From an uncultured Ruminococcus sp. (GTDB lineage: Bacteria; Bacillota; Clostridia; Oscillospirales; Acutalibacteraceae): a stretch of 58,781 bases of DNA. The notes under the pieces were generated by a model that saw only the letters and a program-made list of their open reading frames with translations, was not told the DNA's origin and did no database searches. The DNA lies in contig CACZYP010000007.1 in the NCBI GenBank assembly GCA_902785425.1, forward strand, positions 1 through 58,781, read 5' to 3'. Positions 1 through 9,027 of this stretch are shown piece after piece. Position numbers and translations under genes: made by a program. Position 1 is the stretch's first letter, and each line of letters opens with the position of its first letter.

Positions 1-102
1 CAAATTGCATCTTTTTTCCTCTCCCTTTGCTTGTTATATCCATTATATCACTTTTTCCTGTTTTAGGGTAGGGTTTTTAGAGGTGCCCAATTGTCAATTA
101 TA

Positions 103-132
103 TTCCCCCCCTTTTTTGGGGGGAATTTTTTT
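103..132 (+). terminator. Strong hairpin with U-run upstream of the carboxypeptidase gene
   Basis: A C-rich arm (ttcccccc) is followed by a short T-rich loop and the matching ggggggaa, then seven T residues. This is a textbook Rho-independent terminator on the plus strand. It lies 49 bases upstream of the next start codon, so it either ends an upstream transcript or works as a leader attenuator. A short run of repeat-family sequence (caattgtcaatta, about 88-100) sits immediately before it. No convincing promoter was found between the hairpin and the gene. Confidence 0.75.
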
Positions 133-180
133 GAGCATATCCGCATACAATCCTCTAAAGAAACTCTCGGAGGATGCGTT

Positions 181-1338
181 ATGATAAAGAAAACTATATG
201 TCTCATATTGTCGCTTGCAGGTGTTTTATGCTCAAATTTCACGTTGATAACTGCGCTTGCCGCCGAAAAGGACGATGTCGGGATCGGTGCGCCGTCGGCA
301 ATAATGATCGACTTTTCCACAAAGAAATCACTTTATGAGAAAAACCCGCACGAAAAACGCCCTTGTGCGTCGCTTACAAAGATAATGACAATGTGCCTTA
401 CTTTTGACGCTATAGATTCCGGAAAGCTTGACTATAACACACCCGTGCCTACTTCGCCGATAGCCGCATCGCAAAGCGGCTCTGATATATGGCTTGTTGA
501 GGGCGAAACGCTCACGGTAGACGATCTTCTCAAAGCGGTGGCGCTTGTCTCTGCAAACGACGCATGCGTTTCACTTGCCGAAGCGGTAGGCGGCACGAAA
601 GAAAGCTTCGTTTCGATGATGAACGAAAAAGCAAAAGCGCTCGGCATGAATGACACAACGTTCAAGAACTGCACGGGCGACGACGAGGACGGACACGTAA
701 CGAGCGCTTACGATGTTTCCCTTATGTCGGGCGAGCTTATGAAGCACGAAAAGGCGCTTGAATACACAAGCGTGTGGCTCGACTACATCAGAGACGGCGC
801 AACTCAGCTCGTGAATACGAACAGTCTTGTAAAAAACAACAGCGGCATCACGGGACTGAAAACGGGCACCTCGACGATGTCGGGGGCTTGCATTTCGGCG
901 TGTGCAGAGCGAAACGGAATGACGCTTATCGCCGTTGTGCTCGGAGACAAAACAGGCGAACAGAGATTTTCGGACGCACAGCGGCTGCTTGACTACGGTT
1001 TTTCATCGTTTGCGTCGTTTCTGCCCGTGCTGCCGGAAGACCTGCCAAAAACTGTCGATATCACGGGCGGCATGCAGCAGAACGTTGCTGTAAACTGCAC
1101 GCCCGACGGAGAGTTCCTTATCAAAAGCGGCAGCGAGGGCGATGTTACTTCAAGCTTCTCTGTCTATGACAACATAGAAGCACCTGTCAAAAAAGGACAG
1201 AAGCTCGGCAGCGTTATCTACAAAAAAGGCGAAGAAATCCTCGGCGAATACCCCCTCACCGCCGCTGAGGATATTGAGAAGATCAACGTTTTGGGAATAT
1301 TTGTAAAGCTGTGCAGACTTTTGATAATGGAAAATTGA
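181..1338 (+). CDS. D-alanyl-D-alanine carboxypeptidase (peptidase S11, PBP5/DacF type)
   Basis: This 385-residue secreted penicillin-binding protein is predicted to trim the terminal D-alanine from peptidoglycan stem peptides outside the membrane. The start at 181 is chosen because gaggat-type Shine-Dalgarno sequence (cggaggatg) lies just upstream; a longer upstream frame has no such site. An N-terminal hydrophobic signal segment ends near the AAEKDD region. The three active-site motifs are visible: SLTK (S64, K67), SAN (S124, N126) and KTG (227-229). A C-terminal beta domain follows, and the last residues (VKLCRLLIMEN) form the short amphipathic/hydrophobic tail expected for membrane attachment. 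The last codons and TGA stop are made of repeat sequence (aatggaaaattga), so a dispersed repeat has fused onto the end of the gene. Confidence 0.92.
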   Translation: MIKKTICLILSLAGVLCSNFTLITALAAEKDDVGIGAPSAIMIDFSTKKSLYEKNPHEKRPCASLTKIMTMCLTFDAIDSGKLDYNTPVPTSPIAASQSGSDIWLVEGETLTVDDLLKAVALVSANDACVSLAEAVGGTKESFVSMMNEKAKALGMNDTTFKNCTGDDEDGHVTSAYDVSLMSGELMKHEKALEYTSVWLDYIRDGATQLVNTNSLVKNNSGITGLKTGTSTMSGACISACAERNGMTLIAVVLGDKTGEQRFSDAQRLLDYGFSSFASFLPVLPEDLPKTVDITGGMQQNVAVNCTPDGEFLIKSGSEGDVTSSFSVYDNIEAPVKKGQKLGSVIYKKGEEILGEYPLTAAEDIEKINVLGIFVKLCRLLIMEN

Positions 1339-1578
1339 CAATGGATAGTGGACAATTGCGGAGTCGCTTCGCTCCTGATTTTATATTGGTTACTCAAACA
1401 TATAGTTTGTCTTTCGGCAGCGAATAAAAGTATGGTTTTCTGAAGACTAATACGATCCAACTCGGCGAAGCCGAGTTCCATAATTGTCCATTGTCAATTA
1501 TCAATTGTCAATTATAAAAAAGGGCGAGCTTGCGAGCCTGACCGCAATTTTCCATTTTCCATTTTCAATTTTCCATTT
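1326..1578. repeat. Palindromic intergenic repeat (family 1), full-length copy
   Basis: Left arm is made of aatggaaaattgac/aatgga/ggacaatt units, right arm of the complementary ttgtccatt/ttgtcaatt units followed by a second set of ttttccatt/ttttcaatt units. Inside lie a ggagtcgcttcgctcc hairpin, the conserved core (tatattggtt..caaaca..cggcagcgaataaa..actaatac) and an aactcggcgaagccgagtt hairpin. This copy contains the core and several module types, and it begins inside the stop codon of the preceding gene. Confidence 0.85.
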
Positions 1579-1702
1579 AAAAAATGGTTCTTTTTCCGAA
1601 ATAATCTATCACATTGTAAAGCAATTTAGTTGAATATGCAGAGTAAAAAAGCGGGCGCTTTTAAAAAAATGTTAAATTTTCATCAAAAAAACAAGAAATG
1701 GC

Positions 1703-1731
1703 TTGCAAAATCTCGGTTGATATTGTAAAAT
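1703..1731 (+). promoter_or_regulatory. Sigma-A type promoter for pgi
   Basis: TTGCAA (1703-1708), a 17-base spacer, then TAAAAT (1726-1731). The start site would fall near 1738, giving a leader of about 65 bases that ends in a good ribosome binding site (aaggagg). A cggcggc/gccgcc-like small hairpin lies in the leader just before that site. Confidence 0.55.
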
Positions 1732-1803
1732 ATAATAAAAGTACGTTTCACTGCTTTTATTGCTTGGCGGCTTTACCGCCGCTTTCAAGGAGGAACTTTT
1801 AAA

Positions 1804-3141
1804 ATGTCCACATCGTTAAACAAAAAATATCTTACCGGATTTCTCAATGACGGAGAACTTGAAAACCTTGCATGCCAGGTAAAGGCTGCTCACGATGCTC
1901 TTCGTGACGGCACAGGCGCCGGCAATGATTTCATCGGCTGGCTCAAGCTCCCCACCGACTACGACAAGGAAGAATTCGCACGCATCAAGGCAGCAGCCGA
2001 GAGAATCAAGAAGAATTCCGAGATCTTTGTAGTTATCGGTATCGGCGGAAGCTACCTCGGCGCAAGAGCGGCTATCGAATTCCTGAAGTCGCCCAACTAC
2101 AACGCACTCAAGAAAGACACACCCGACATCTACTACACGGGCAACTCCATCAGCTCTACAGCTTTAGCTGAGCTTCTTGAGATCTGCGAGGGCAGAGATG
2201 TTTCCATCAACATGATCTCGAAGTCGGGCACAACGACAGAGCCTGCTATCGCATTCAGAGTTCTCAGAGAGATGCTCGAAAAGAAGTACGGCAAAGAGGG
2301 CGCAAAAGAGAGGATCTTCTGCACAACAGACAAGGCAAAGGGTACGCTCAAGCAGCTTGCAGACCGTGAAGGCTACGAAACATTCGTAGTTCCGGACGAT
2401 GTAGGCGGCCGTTACTCCGTTCTTACGGCAGTAGGTCTTCTTCCGATCGCAGTTTCCGGCGCAGACCTTGACGCTCTTATGGCAGGCGCTGCAAAGGCTC
2501 AGGCAGACTTTGACAACGACGACCTTGCAACTAACGAGTGCTATCAGTACGCAGCTATCAGAAACGCTCTTTATGCAAAGGGCTACACAACGGAGATCCT
2601 CGTTTCCTACGAGCCTTCGTTCACTATGATGAGCGAGTGGTACAAGCAGCTCTTCGGCGAGAGCGAGGGCAAAGACAACAAGGGTATCTTCCCTGCTTCC
2701 GTTACATTCTCCACAGACCTTCACTCGATGGGTCAGTACATACAGGAAGGCAGAAGAAACCTCTTCGAGACAGTCGTTTCGTTTGAGAAGCCCAAGAAAG
2801 AGATCACGATCGGCACAGATCCCGAAAACGTTGACGGACTCAATTTCCTCTCCGGCAAGGGTATGTCTTTCGTAAACCAGAAGGCTTTCCAGGGCACAGT
2901 TCTTGCTCACAACGACGGCGGCGTTCCGAACATCGTTCTCAACGTTCCCGAGATGAACGAGAGCGAGCTCGGCTACCTCATCTACTTCTTTGAGAAGGCA
3001 TGCGCAGTAAGCGGTTATCTGCTCGGCGTAAATCCGTTCAATCAGCCCGGTGTTGAAAGCTACAAGAAGAACATGTTCGCTCTTCTCGGCAAGCCCGGCT
3101 ATGAAGATGCCAAGGCTGCTCTTGAAGCAAGACTTGGCTGA
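1804..3141 (+). CDS. pgi: Glucose-6-phosphate isomerase
   Basis: This 445-residue cytoplasmic enzyme interconverts glucose 6-phosphate and fructose 6-phosphate at the head of glycolysis. The length matches the short Firmicute form. Family hallmarks include the sugar-phosphate isomerase segment [14 protein letters not shown] near residue 80, the [10 protein letters not shown] phosphate-binding loop near 140, and the [12 protein letters not shown] segment near 200. The C-terminal part ([14 protein letters not shown]) carries the conserved lysine region. Start is supported by aaggagg seven or so bases upstream and by its own promoter. It is followed closely by a small P-loop gene in the same orientation, probably co-transcribed to the terminator at 3631. 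It would process glucose released by the amylase encoded further along. Confidence 0.97.
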   Translation: MSTSLNKKYLTGFLNDGELENLACQVKAAHDALRDGTGAGNDFIGWLKLPTDYDKEEFARIKAAAERIKKNSEIFVVIGIGGSYLGARAAIEFLKSPNYNALKKDTPDIYYTGNSISSTALAELLEICEGRDVSINMISKSGTTTEPAIAFRVLREMLEKKYGKEGAKERIFCTTDKAKGTLKQLADREGYETFVVPDDVGGRYSVLTAVGLLPIAVSGADLDALMAGAAKAQADFDNDDLATNECYQYAAIRNALYAKGYTTEILVSYEPSFTMMSEWYKQLFGESEGKDNKGIFPASVTFSTDLHSMGQYIQEGRRNLFETVVSFEKPKKEITIGTDPENVDGLNFLSGKGMSFVNQKAFQGTVLAHNDGGVPNIVLNVPEMNESELGYLIYFFEKACAVSGYLLGVNPFNQPGVESYKKNMFALLGKPGYEDAKAALEARLG

Positions 3142-3194
3142 TAATTCGATATTACGAAACGTAAAAATATTTTAAAACGAAAGGAAAGATTGTA

Positions 3195-3611
3195 ATGGTA
3201 ACATTATTGATCGGCAAAAAGGGTTCAGGCAAGACAAAGAGACTCATCGAAGAAGCTAACGCAGCAGTTGCAGCTTCCAAGGGCAGCGTAGTAGTTGTAG
3301 AAAAGGGCGCTAAGCTCACATACGACCTCACTCACAAGGCTCGCCTCGTAGACAGCGACGCATACAAGATCAGCGGTTACGAGATGCTTTACGGCTTCAT
3401 CAGCGGCATGTGCGCAGGCAACTACGATATCACAGATATCTTTGTTGATTCCACATTCAAGATCGCAGGCGACGACAAGGCTGCACTCGCAGAGTTCGTA
3501 ACAAAGCTCAACTCTCTTGCAGACGAAGCAAGCACAGCTATCACGCTTCTTATCTCCTCTGCAAAGGAAGATCTTCCGGCTGATATCAGTGCAACTCTTG
3601 AAGAGATGTAA
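3195..3611 (+). CDS. Small P-loop nucleotide-binding protein of unknown function
   Basis: The product is 138 residues. It begins with a Walker A motif (GKKGSGKTK, residues 7-15), has a plausible Walker B-like strand (DIFVDSTF, about 79-86), and ends in a short helical tail. No signal peptide, membrane segment or recognisable effector domain is present. Proteins of this size and shape are often annotated loosely as twitching motility/PilT-like ATPases in related bacteria; nothing here supports a pilus role. It has an aaaggaaag ribosome binding site and lies 53 bases after pgi, just before a strong terminator, so it is probably the distal gene of a pgi operon. I do not assign a function. Confidence 0.8.
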   Translation: MVTLLIGKKGSGKTKRLIEEANAAVAASKGSVVVVEKGAKLTYDLTHKARLVDSDAYKISGYEMLYGFISGMCAGNYDITDIFVDSTFKIAGDDKAALAEFVTKLNSLADEASTAITLLISSAKEDLPADISATLEEM

Positions 3612-3630
3612 TTATTGACTTAAAAGTATT

Positions 3631-3670
3631 AACGCTCCCGAAAGTACAGTGTGCTTTCGGGAGCGTTTTT
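3631..3670 (+). terminator. Rho-independent terminator after the pgi operon
   Basis: A perfect 14-base stem (aacgctcccgaaag paired with ctttcgggagcgtt) with a 9-base loop and a T-run. It sits between convergent genes and overlaps the last codons of the deacetylase gene on the other strand. Confidence 0.95.
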
Positions 3671-5010
3671 TATTCGTAAAACTCTGTATCGGTATCATCG
3701 GAAACTGTTGAATCCGTTTCAACATCTGTTTCTGTATCTGTCTCTACCTCAATATCGGTATCGGTCTCCTCGATAGGTTCCGTTATCTCTGTCGATGTAT
3801 CCGTTTCCGGTTCCTCGATAGGCTCAGGCTCCACAACACGCTGCACCGTTTTGGAAACGGGATACTGCGAAAAGTGCGGCGTGTTTGATATCGGATAGCC
3901 GTAACGTGTCAGAAGCTCATCGACCGTTACGAAAACATACCCCTGCTGCTGTAGGATATCTATAGCCTGCAAAGCGCCGTCAACGCTCGTTTTGTACAGA
4001 TCGTGAAGCAGAACTATGCTGCCGTCTTTGCAGTAATTGAGCATATTCGAGCGGACGCTGTCGGTGTTTCTTGACTTCCAGTCAAGCGTATCGACCGACC
4101 AAACAGTAAAGGTCTTGTCAACAACAGAAGCCATATATCTTGAGTACGATCCGTAAGGCGGACGGAAAGCCGTTGCCGTCTGACCGCACGCTCTTTCAAT
4201 AGCGGCGTCTGTTATAGCTATCTCGTTTGACCATGTGTACTCCGAATATGAAGTCATGTTGATATGATTGTAAGTGTGGTTTCCTATCTGATGGCCGCTG
4301 TCGGCGATAAACCGAACAAGCTCGGGGTATCTGTCAGCATTGCTGCCGACCATGAAAAACGTAGCCTTTGCACCCCTTGCGTTAAGCCCCTCAACAAGGC
4401 TTTGCGTATAGATGCTCGGACCGTCGTCAAACGTCACTGCGATCGCTTTTTTGCCGTCGAGCGTGTCGGTATCGATGATAAGCCTGCCCTGATCGTCAAA
4501 CTCTTCCGTCACGACAACAGTTTCCGGAACAGGCTCGACATATTCCTGCTGCACGGGCTGCTGTGCAGGCGCCGGAGGATCCGAAACCGGAGCTGCCGTA
4601 TTTGAAGCAGGCGCCGCCGCTGCTGTTCCGTTATGAACAGCCGGAGCCGATGAAGAAGCCTTGCTCGACGATGCTTTGCTTGAAGCCGCCTTAGCCGAAG
4701 AGGCTTTGCTCGAAGATGCCTTGCTTGAAGTATCCTTTTTGCTCTCTGTTTTGCTTGAAGCATTCTCTTTTTTGCTCTCGTTTTCATGAGAAGCAGACGA
4801 CGTGTCGATATCCGTATCGGTATCGGCGGTTACCGATACGCTCGATGTATCGGCCGGCGGAACAGGATCGTTTTTCCTGTTATTAAGCATGATGCCGTTT
4901 ACTATCATTGCCGCCATGATACCTACCATGATAACAGACCCCGCTATTGCCGGGATCATGCTCTTATTGAACCGCTTTTTCTTAACAACTACAATCTCAT
5001 CATTATCCAT
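3670..5010 (-). CDS. Membrane-anchored polysaccharide deacetylase (NodB/CE4 family), paralogue 1
   Basis: This 446-residue protein has a cytoplasmic N-terminus, one membrane segment (about residues 18-42), a long Ser/Lys/Ala/Thr-rich spacer with tandem SKASS-like repeats, and an extracellular NodB homology domain. Motifs visible: TFDDGP (catalytic/metal Asp pair), HTYNH (metal histidines), RPPYG, LDWKSR and LLHDL. The likely substrate is peptidoglycan or another N-acetylated surface glycan. The C-terminus is a low-complexity Thr/Asp/Glu tail. The start is supported by gaggtgagcg upstream. A paralogue lies at 35604-36881 with the same order of anchor, spacer, NodB domain and acidic tail, and nearly identical blocks (LDGKKA.AVTFDDGPS, RGAKATFFMVG, LLHDLYKTSVDG). 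Which acetyl group is removed cannot be read from sequence. Confidence 0.93.
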   Translation of the reverse strand: MDNDEIVVVKKKRFNKSMIPAIAGSVIMVGIMAAMIVNGIMLNNRKNDPVPPADTSSVSVTADTDTDIDTSSASHENESKKENASSKTESKKDTSSKASSSKASSAKAASSKASSSKASSSAPAVHNGTAAAAPASNTAAPVSDPPAPAQQPVQQEYVEPVPETVVVTEEFDDQGRLIIDTDTLDGKKAIAVTFDDGPSIYTQSLVEGLNARGAKATFFMVGSNADRYPELVRFIADSGHQIGNHTYNHINMTSYSEYTWSNEIAITDAAIERACGQTATAFRPPYGSYSRYMASVVDKTFTVWSVDTLDWKSRNTDSVRSNMLNYCKDGSIVLLHDLYKTSVDGALQAIDILQQQGYVFVTVDELLTRYGYPISNTPHFSQYPVSKTVQRVVEPEPIEEPETDTSTEITEPIEETDTDIEVETDTETDVETDSTVSDDTDTEFYE

Positions 5011-5099
5011 ACGCTCACCTCTTGTTTTTCTTCCGATATTATATCAGCATAAATTAAAAAAGTCAAATGACAAAGCATACGCTTCATCATCTGACTTTT

Positions 5100-5224
5100 A
5101 TCGCTCAATGCGTAGTGCGGTGCTGCCTTTAAAACAAGCACGCAGTGCGTCCGAGATTATTCAATATTCAGTTTTAAGTTTTAAGTCAGCGAATGAAGCG
5201 AGCAACTCCACACTCCACACTCTA
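5100..5224. repeat. Short repeat-family copies at the end of the phage operon
   Basis: Contains a gcacgcagtgcgt hairpin-like unit, a different iteron type (ttcagttttaagttttaagt), a gcgaatgaagcgagc module and finally ctccacactccacactc iterons that stop directly at the end of the phage fibre gene. It looks like a patchwork of family 1 modules. Confidence 0.6.
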
Positions 5225-5683
5225 TTATCTGAACGCCACCAGAACGTACTGATACGAGCTGTTGTTAAGCTCCCAGTTCATGTTGCCTATCGTGGTATTG
5301 TGTACGGTAAAGCGGTTCGTTGAGATGCCGCAGGCAGCGCTTGAACCTGCATTTGCCGCTGCTATCGCATAGAAGATCCACTGCGTTCCGTTGTCATGAT
5401 ATGACAGCGGCTCGTCTATCGGGAAATACAGCACAAGCTTAGGCGTAAAGTCGAAATCGAAATTTCGTGTCGCTTCATCTGTTCCCTGGTATACCGAAAC
5501 AACGTAAGGATCGGATACACGGGATTTTTCCGTCAGCGACAGATGCGAGCCTGCATCGCTCGTGTGCATCCATAAAGCTGTATCGATCAGAAAGTTGTCT
5601 CTTACGAAATCGCTTCGTGTGGGCTTGTCCGTACCCGACCAGTTATTGAGGTTATAGTGATCGGTCCTGTTTGTTGATGCCAT
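5225..5683 (-). CDS. Phage-type tail fibre / receptor-binding protein
   Basis: This 152-residue protein is the last gene of the minus-strand phage operon, three bases after the preceding gene. The N-terminus (NRTDHYNLNNWSGTDKPTRSDF) is typical of short Firmicute phage fibre or tail-spike proteins that attach to the baseplate. The remainder is beta-rich and ends YQYVLVAFR. No enzymatic motif is present. It is much shorter than most fibres, so it may be a minimal tip protein or a remnant. No holin or endolysin follows; instead there are dispersed repeats and then the host deacetylase. Confidence 0.65.
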   Translation of the reverse strand: MASTNRTDHYNLNNWSGTDKPTRSDFVRDNFLIDTALWMHTSDAGSHLSLTEKSRVSDPYVVSVYQGTDEATRNFDFDFTPKLVLYFPIDEPLSYHDNGTQWIFYAIAAANAGSSAACGISTNRFTVHNTTIGNMNWELNNSSYQYVLVAFR

Positions 5684-5685
5684 TG

Positions 5686-6258
5686 TTATTCCTCCTCGTA
5701 TTTATCAAGCTCGTTCCAGCTGAGATCCAGTGCGTCCCATTCGTCAAAGGACTTTTCAAGAGCGTCGTAGCCGTCCCAGTCTATTGTTCTGAACTCTATA
5801 GTAAAAGTCAGATGACACGGCAGAAAAGCCGCCGCTCTTGCATTGATATATTCTCGCTCCACAGGCGAATACTCACGCTCTCCCGGCACAATGAGCATTT
5901 CATAATGCTGCGGGTCTTCCGTGATATCGCATTCAAAGCCGAGCGAATCAAAAAAGCGCTGAACGCCGCCCGGGGTGTAGTCGTTAACGCTCACATTAAA
6001 CAGCGTTCTAAGCATCTCACGGCGCTGCGAAAGATCAAGATCATCTCTCGCAGCACCGATCATTCTCTCATAAACCTCAAGCCCCGTATCCTCTGCCGTT
6101 TGTAAAAAGCACTCTCCTATCGCCTTGCTTATGTCCTGCGTAAGCTCGTCAAATTCCGCCGAATACGTCCGAAGCTCCTTGTTGACATTATCGCTTATGT
6201 TGAGCGAGTACATTCCTATCGGTCTTAATGACCTCTTCATATTATCAAGAGAACCCAT
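5686..6258 (-). CDS. Baseplate protein of the XkdU / Mu gp48 (DUF2313) type
   Basis: This 190-residue product, starting at 6258, lies immediately after the baseplate J gene in the order seen in Mu and PBSX. The start is chosen at ATGGGTTCT because a cggagcg ribosome binding site lies 8 bases upstream, inside the end of the J gene; the upstream extension would overlap J. Features include a helical N-terminal half and the segment VNDYTPGGVQRFFDSLGFECDI, typical of this family, which connects the J ring to fibres. The C-terminus is strongly acidic (ELDKYEEE). Confidence 0.75.
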   Translation of the reverse strand: MGSLDNMKRSLRPIGMYSLNISDNVNKELRTYSAEFDELTQDISKAIGECFLQTAEDTGLEVYERMIGAARDDLDLSQRREMLRTLFNVSVNDYTPGGVQRFFDSLGFECDITEDPQHYEMLIVPGEREYSPVEREYINARAAAFLPCHLTFTIEFRTIDWDGYDALEKSFDEWDALDLSWNELDKYEEE

Positions 6259-6259
6259 A

Positions 6260-7324
6260 TCAATCACGCTCCGATATCGAAACGGAGCCGCAGCGTGCAA
6301 CACAGTTTTCTGCGATCTCCGAATCATATGTAAGTCTGTCTATAAACGAAAAATCCTTTACGCCATCTACGTGAGCGACCGCTTCTGCAAGGCTCGTGAC
6401 GTAAACATTCTCTCCGCCGCCGAGCGTTGACATGTAGCTTTTCAAAGCCTCTTCACACTGCGCTTTTACCGCCGAAAAATCATAGCCCTTTCTGACCGAA
6501 AGCTGCATGTAGATATTGTACGTCAAAATAGTTAGCGACTGCACCGAAACGTCTACATTCACCTCACGCTCGCTTAAAAGCTTCTCCCTCACCGATCTTA
6601 TGAGCGTAGGATCGGTAACAGGCGATTCATCGGTTATATACACATCGACCGTTCCGGGTCCTCTTCGCTGAGGGATAACGCCCACCGCCGTAACGCCGTC
6701 TACCGAAAGCGCCGTGTTCTTGTAAAATGCAATATTTGTTCCGTTCGGTATATTGCAAAAGCTGTCGATAACACGCTCACGAAGCGCTTCATCGCTTTCA
6801 CGGTCTGCTCCGTGAACTGTCCTTTCGTCATTCTCAACTCTTGAAACGCCCGTGACAGGCGTTACTATAACGCAGATATTCATCTCTGCAACGTTGCCCT
6901 TCGCTCCTATCTCAAGCGCTCTGACCGGCGCCCTTGCAGAAAGCCTGCCAGATGTTATCGTTGTATCTTCGACCGTCTCAAACCTAACGGGATCGTCACC
7001 CGCCGTGGCGCATATCGTGCCCTGCGGCACTGTCACATCAAACGACATCTGATAAGGAAGATAGAACTCCACCTCTCCCTCGGCTTTTCTGCCCTCTTTT
7101 CTTGTAATCTGCCTTTGAAAAGCGTGGCGGTCGAGCCACTCGCCCTCGGCAGTGTTCGGGAACATCTGATGCTTTAACCATTCAAGCTGCGCATACGCCG
7201 AAAAAAGCTCCCCTGCAAGCACACTGATACGCACGCCTATATCGGACGCTTCATCGGGTTCCACACCCGTAAGCTCCGTATACCTGCTCTTCATTGAGCC
7301 GAGTATCTCTTCATATGTTTTCAT
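6260..7324 (-). CDS. Baseplate J-like protein (gpJ/XkdT wedge)
   Basis: This 354-residue protein is a clear baseplate wedge protein of contractile phage tails. The N-terminus (LGSMKSRYTELTG.EPDEASDIGVRISVLAGELFSAYAQLEWLKHQMFPNTAEGEWLDRHA) is the family signature, followed by a beta-rich middle and the PNGTNIAFYKNTALSVDGVTAVGVIPQRRGPGTVDVYI block. It overlaps the preceding gene by 14 bases, showing tight translational coupling. In a normal contractile phage it would surround the tube; no tube or sheath gene is recognised in this operon. Confidence 0.9.
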   Translation of the reverse strand: MKTYEEILGSMKSRYTELTGVEPDEASDIGVRISVLAGELFSAYAQLEWLKHQMFPNTAEGEWLDRHAFQRQITRKEGRKAEGEVEFYLPYQMSFDVTVPQGTICATAGDDPVRFETVEDTTITSGRLSARAPVRALEIGAKGNVAEMNICVIVTPVTGVSRVENDERTVHGADRESDEALRERVIDSFCNIPNGTNIAFYKNTALSVDGVTAVGVIPQRRGPGTVDVYITDESPVTDPTLIRSVREKLLSEREVNVDVSVQSLTILTYNIYMQLSVRKGYDFSAVKAQCEEALKSYMSTLGGGENVYVTSLAEAVAHVDGVKDFSFIDRLTYDSEIAENCVARCGSVSISERD

Positions 7325-7658
7325 GTATTATCACCTCCGCTGATATATCGGGGCTGCTTTCAAGCGAAAAGCAAAGCCTCGGACGAAATGCGCTTCTGTC
7401 TATCGCAGCCTGTGCAAGGCGTATATCTTCACGATCGGCAAGAGCTTCACGGCACAAAACAAGAAGCCGCTCGTCTTCGCCGTCTGAATCAAGAAGCGCC
7501 TGATGATCCGCCCCAAGCTCTCTGTTGTATTTGAAAGACCCCTTGTTCACGGAAAGAACAAAAGCCGCATTCTGGCGGCGCTCATCCTCACCGAAAACCG
7601 CTTTCGGGCGGCCGCCCTCATCAAGCATATGGTCTCCGTTTGTTATGTATGTATCCAA
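7311..7658 (-). CDS. Baseplate wedge protein (gp25-like / XkdS, DUF2634)
   Basis: A 115-residue protein, placed directly before baseplate J as in PBSX. It starts with TTG at 7658, supported by ggagg 8 bases upstream. The segment FVLSVNKGSFKYNRELGADHQALL resembles the conserved part of gp25-like wedge proteins, and the C-terminal half forms the alternating strand pattern LCFSLESSPDISAEVIIHENI. Synteny is as important as sequence for this call. Confidence 0.75.
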   Translation of the reverse strand: MDTYITNGDHMLDEGGRPKAVFGEDERRQNAAFVLSVNKGSFKYNRELGADHQALLDSDGEDERLLVLCREALADREDIRLAQAAIDRSAFRPRLCFSLESSPDISAEVIIHENI

Positions 7659-7689
7659 AATTACCGCCTCCGCTGTAATACTATAAAAC

Positions 7690-7740
7690 CGCTCGCTTAC
7701 TATTCACTGCTCACCGAGCGAGTGAAACGAGCGGTCACAT
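7690..7740. repeat. Short palindromic repeat between baseplate genes
   Basis: Contains ttactattcactgctcac followed by a cgagcgagtgaaacgagcg palindrome, closely resembling the module at 22930-22980 inside the ATP synthase operon. It separates two otherwise tightly packed baseplate genes. Confidence 0.6.
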
Positions 7741-8061
7741 CTCTTCCCCGTTTATAAGCACTCTGCCGTCGTTTTTCAGAACTATGCTCGCACCGCCTTT
7801 TGAAAAAAGCCCTATCTCCCCCGGTTCAAGCTCAAGATCGCCGCCGCTTTTACAGCCTATAGAGCAAAGCGTTCTGCCGGCTTTTATCACAGCCGTTGTC
7901 TCACCTTTTGGCGGTACGCTTTCGATACCGTAAGGCAAAAACGAAACGCAGCTGCTCTGCATTCCCGAAAGCCTGACCGTCTTGCCGTCGGAAAATGCAG
8001 TCTCCGCCGTAAAAGCATCGGACGTCTGTGCATTTTCCGCTATCGATTCCGATATCCACAT
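7735..8061 (-). CDS. Baseplate spike-like protein (gpV/gp45 or XkdR-like)
   Basis: A 108-residue protein with an OB-like N-terminal part (VPPKGETTAVI) and a C-terminal GGASIVLKNDGRVLINGEE segment, the short strand repeat typical of the C-terminal spike of phage baseplate assembly protein V. Position between the hub and wedge genes agrees. The start has an aaaggagct ribosome binding site. The last codons run into a short palindromic repeat. Confidence 0.6.
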   Translation of the reverse strand: MWISESIAENAQTSDAFTAETAFSDGKTVRLSGMQSSCVSFLPYGIESVPPKGETTAVIKAGRTLCSIGCKSGGDLELEPGEIGLFSKGGASIVLKNDGRVLINGEEM

Positions 8062-8064
8062 AGT

Positions 8065-9027
8065 TTACAGCTCCTTTCCTTCCGAAAGCGTAACGGTCGT
8101 TCTGCCCGATCCGCCGCTTTCAACATACTTCGTTTTATAAACCAAAAGCCTGCCGCCGTTTACCTCGGGAAGAGAGACATACGCCCCTCTTCCCACTGCG
8201 TCGCCTAAATATCCGCTGCACAGAAGCGATACGGTGAGCGCTCCCTCTTCGCCTTTTTCTATGATTCGGTCTGCATCGGAAAGAGTTCCCGTGCGGCTGT
8301 CGGAAAGATCGATCCTGCGTTCTCTTACGATCCCGTCCTCTGCCGCTCTTTCGTTCGATACAGTGACCATGCCGCCGCTCGTTCTTGCAAACACCTTTGA
8401 TATCCTTTTGCAGCGCTTTACCTTTACGGATGCCTGCGAAAAGAAAACGCCGCTTTCGTTGTCAAACACGATATCTTCTCCTTCAAGATACGTATCCGTT
8501 CTGAATCGTCCGGTAAAATCTATTCTCGGAACACTTGAAAGGAACGTCCTGCAGAACGTATTGACAGCCGCCCAGTGCGACTGCCCTCTCATAAGCGTCA
8601 TAGTGCCGCCCGTGCGCTTTGACTTAACTTTCTGCGCAGTACACTCACATATGCCAAACGGCAGGATATGCTTTGCGGCGATCACATCTGAGGTCGGGTC
8701 GATATACTGCCCCGGCTCGCACTCATTGTCAAGCAAAAGTGCAGCCATGCTTCTTGCATAAACCGTGACCTTTCTCTCTGCGCCGTCATACCTTGCCGTG
8801 ACCTCGTCCACAATGCCGGCAAACAACACTCCGTTTTCGGCTTTCGCCTCTTTGAGCGCTTCAAAGCCGTCCTGCACAGCATATATCTTCCAAAGATCAA
8901 GCGGCACACTGCCCGAAAAGGTAACGGTCATATCATCGGCAGGAACGCCGTATTCGCTGTTTATCTCAACTCTTATTGCTGCGTCAAGCTTTACTGTGCC
9001 GCTGCCGTTTTCTCCGAAAAAGATCAA
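8065..9027 (-). CDS. Baseplate hub protein (XkdQ / late control gpD-like)
   Basis: This 320-residue protein occupies the hub position between the LysM tail protein and the spike. The N-terminal half resembles the split-barrel fold of phage hub proteins (VPADDMTVTFSGSVP..., LFAGIVDEVTARYDGAERKVTVYARSM). A TTG start is inferred; it overlaps the stop of the upstream gene as TTGA, an arrangement for re-initiation. In complete contractile tails this protein caps the tube; its presence without a tube gene is one of the oddities of this cluster. Confidence 0.7.
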   Translation of the reverse strand: MIFFGENGSGTVKLDAAIRVEINSEYGVPADDMTVTFSGSVPLDLWKIYAVQDGFEALKEAKAENGVLFAGIVDEVTARYDGAERKVTVYARSMAALLLDNECEPGQYIDPTSDVIAAKHILPFGICECTAQKVKSKRTGGTMTLMRGQSHWAAVNTFCRTFLSSVPRIDFTGRFRTDTYLEGEDIVFDNESGVFFSQASVKVKRCKRISKVFARTSGGMVTVSNERAAEDGIVRERRIDLSDSRTGTLSDADRIIEKGEEGALTVSLLCSGYLGDAVGRGAYVSLPEVNGGRLLVYKTKYVESGGSGRTTVTLSEGKEL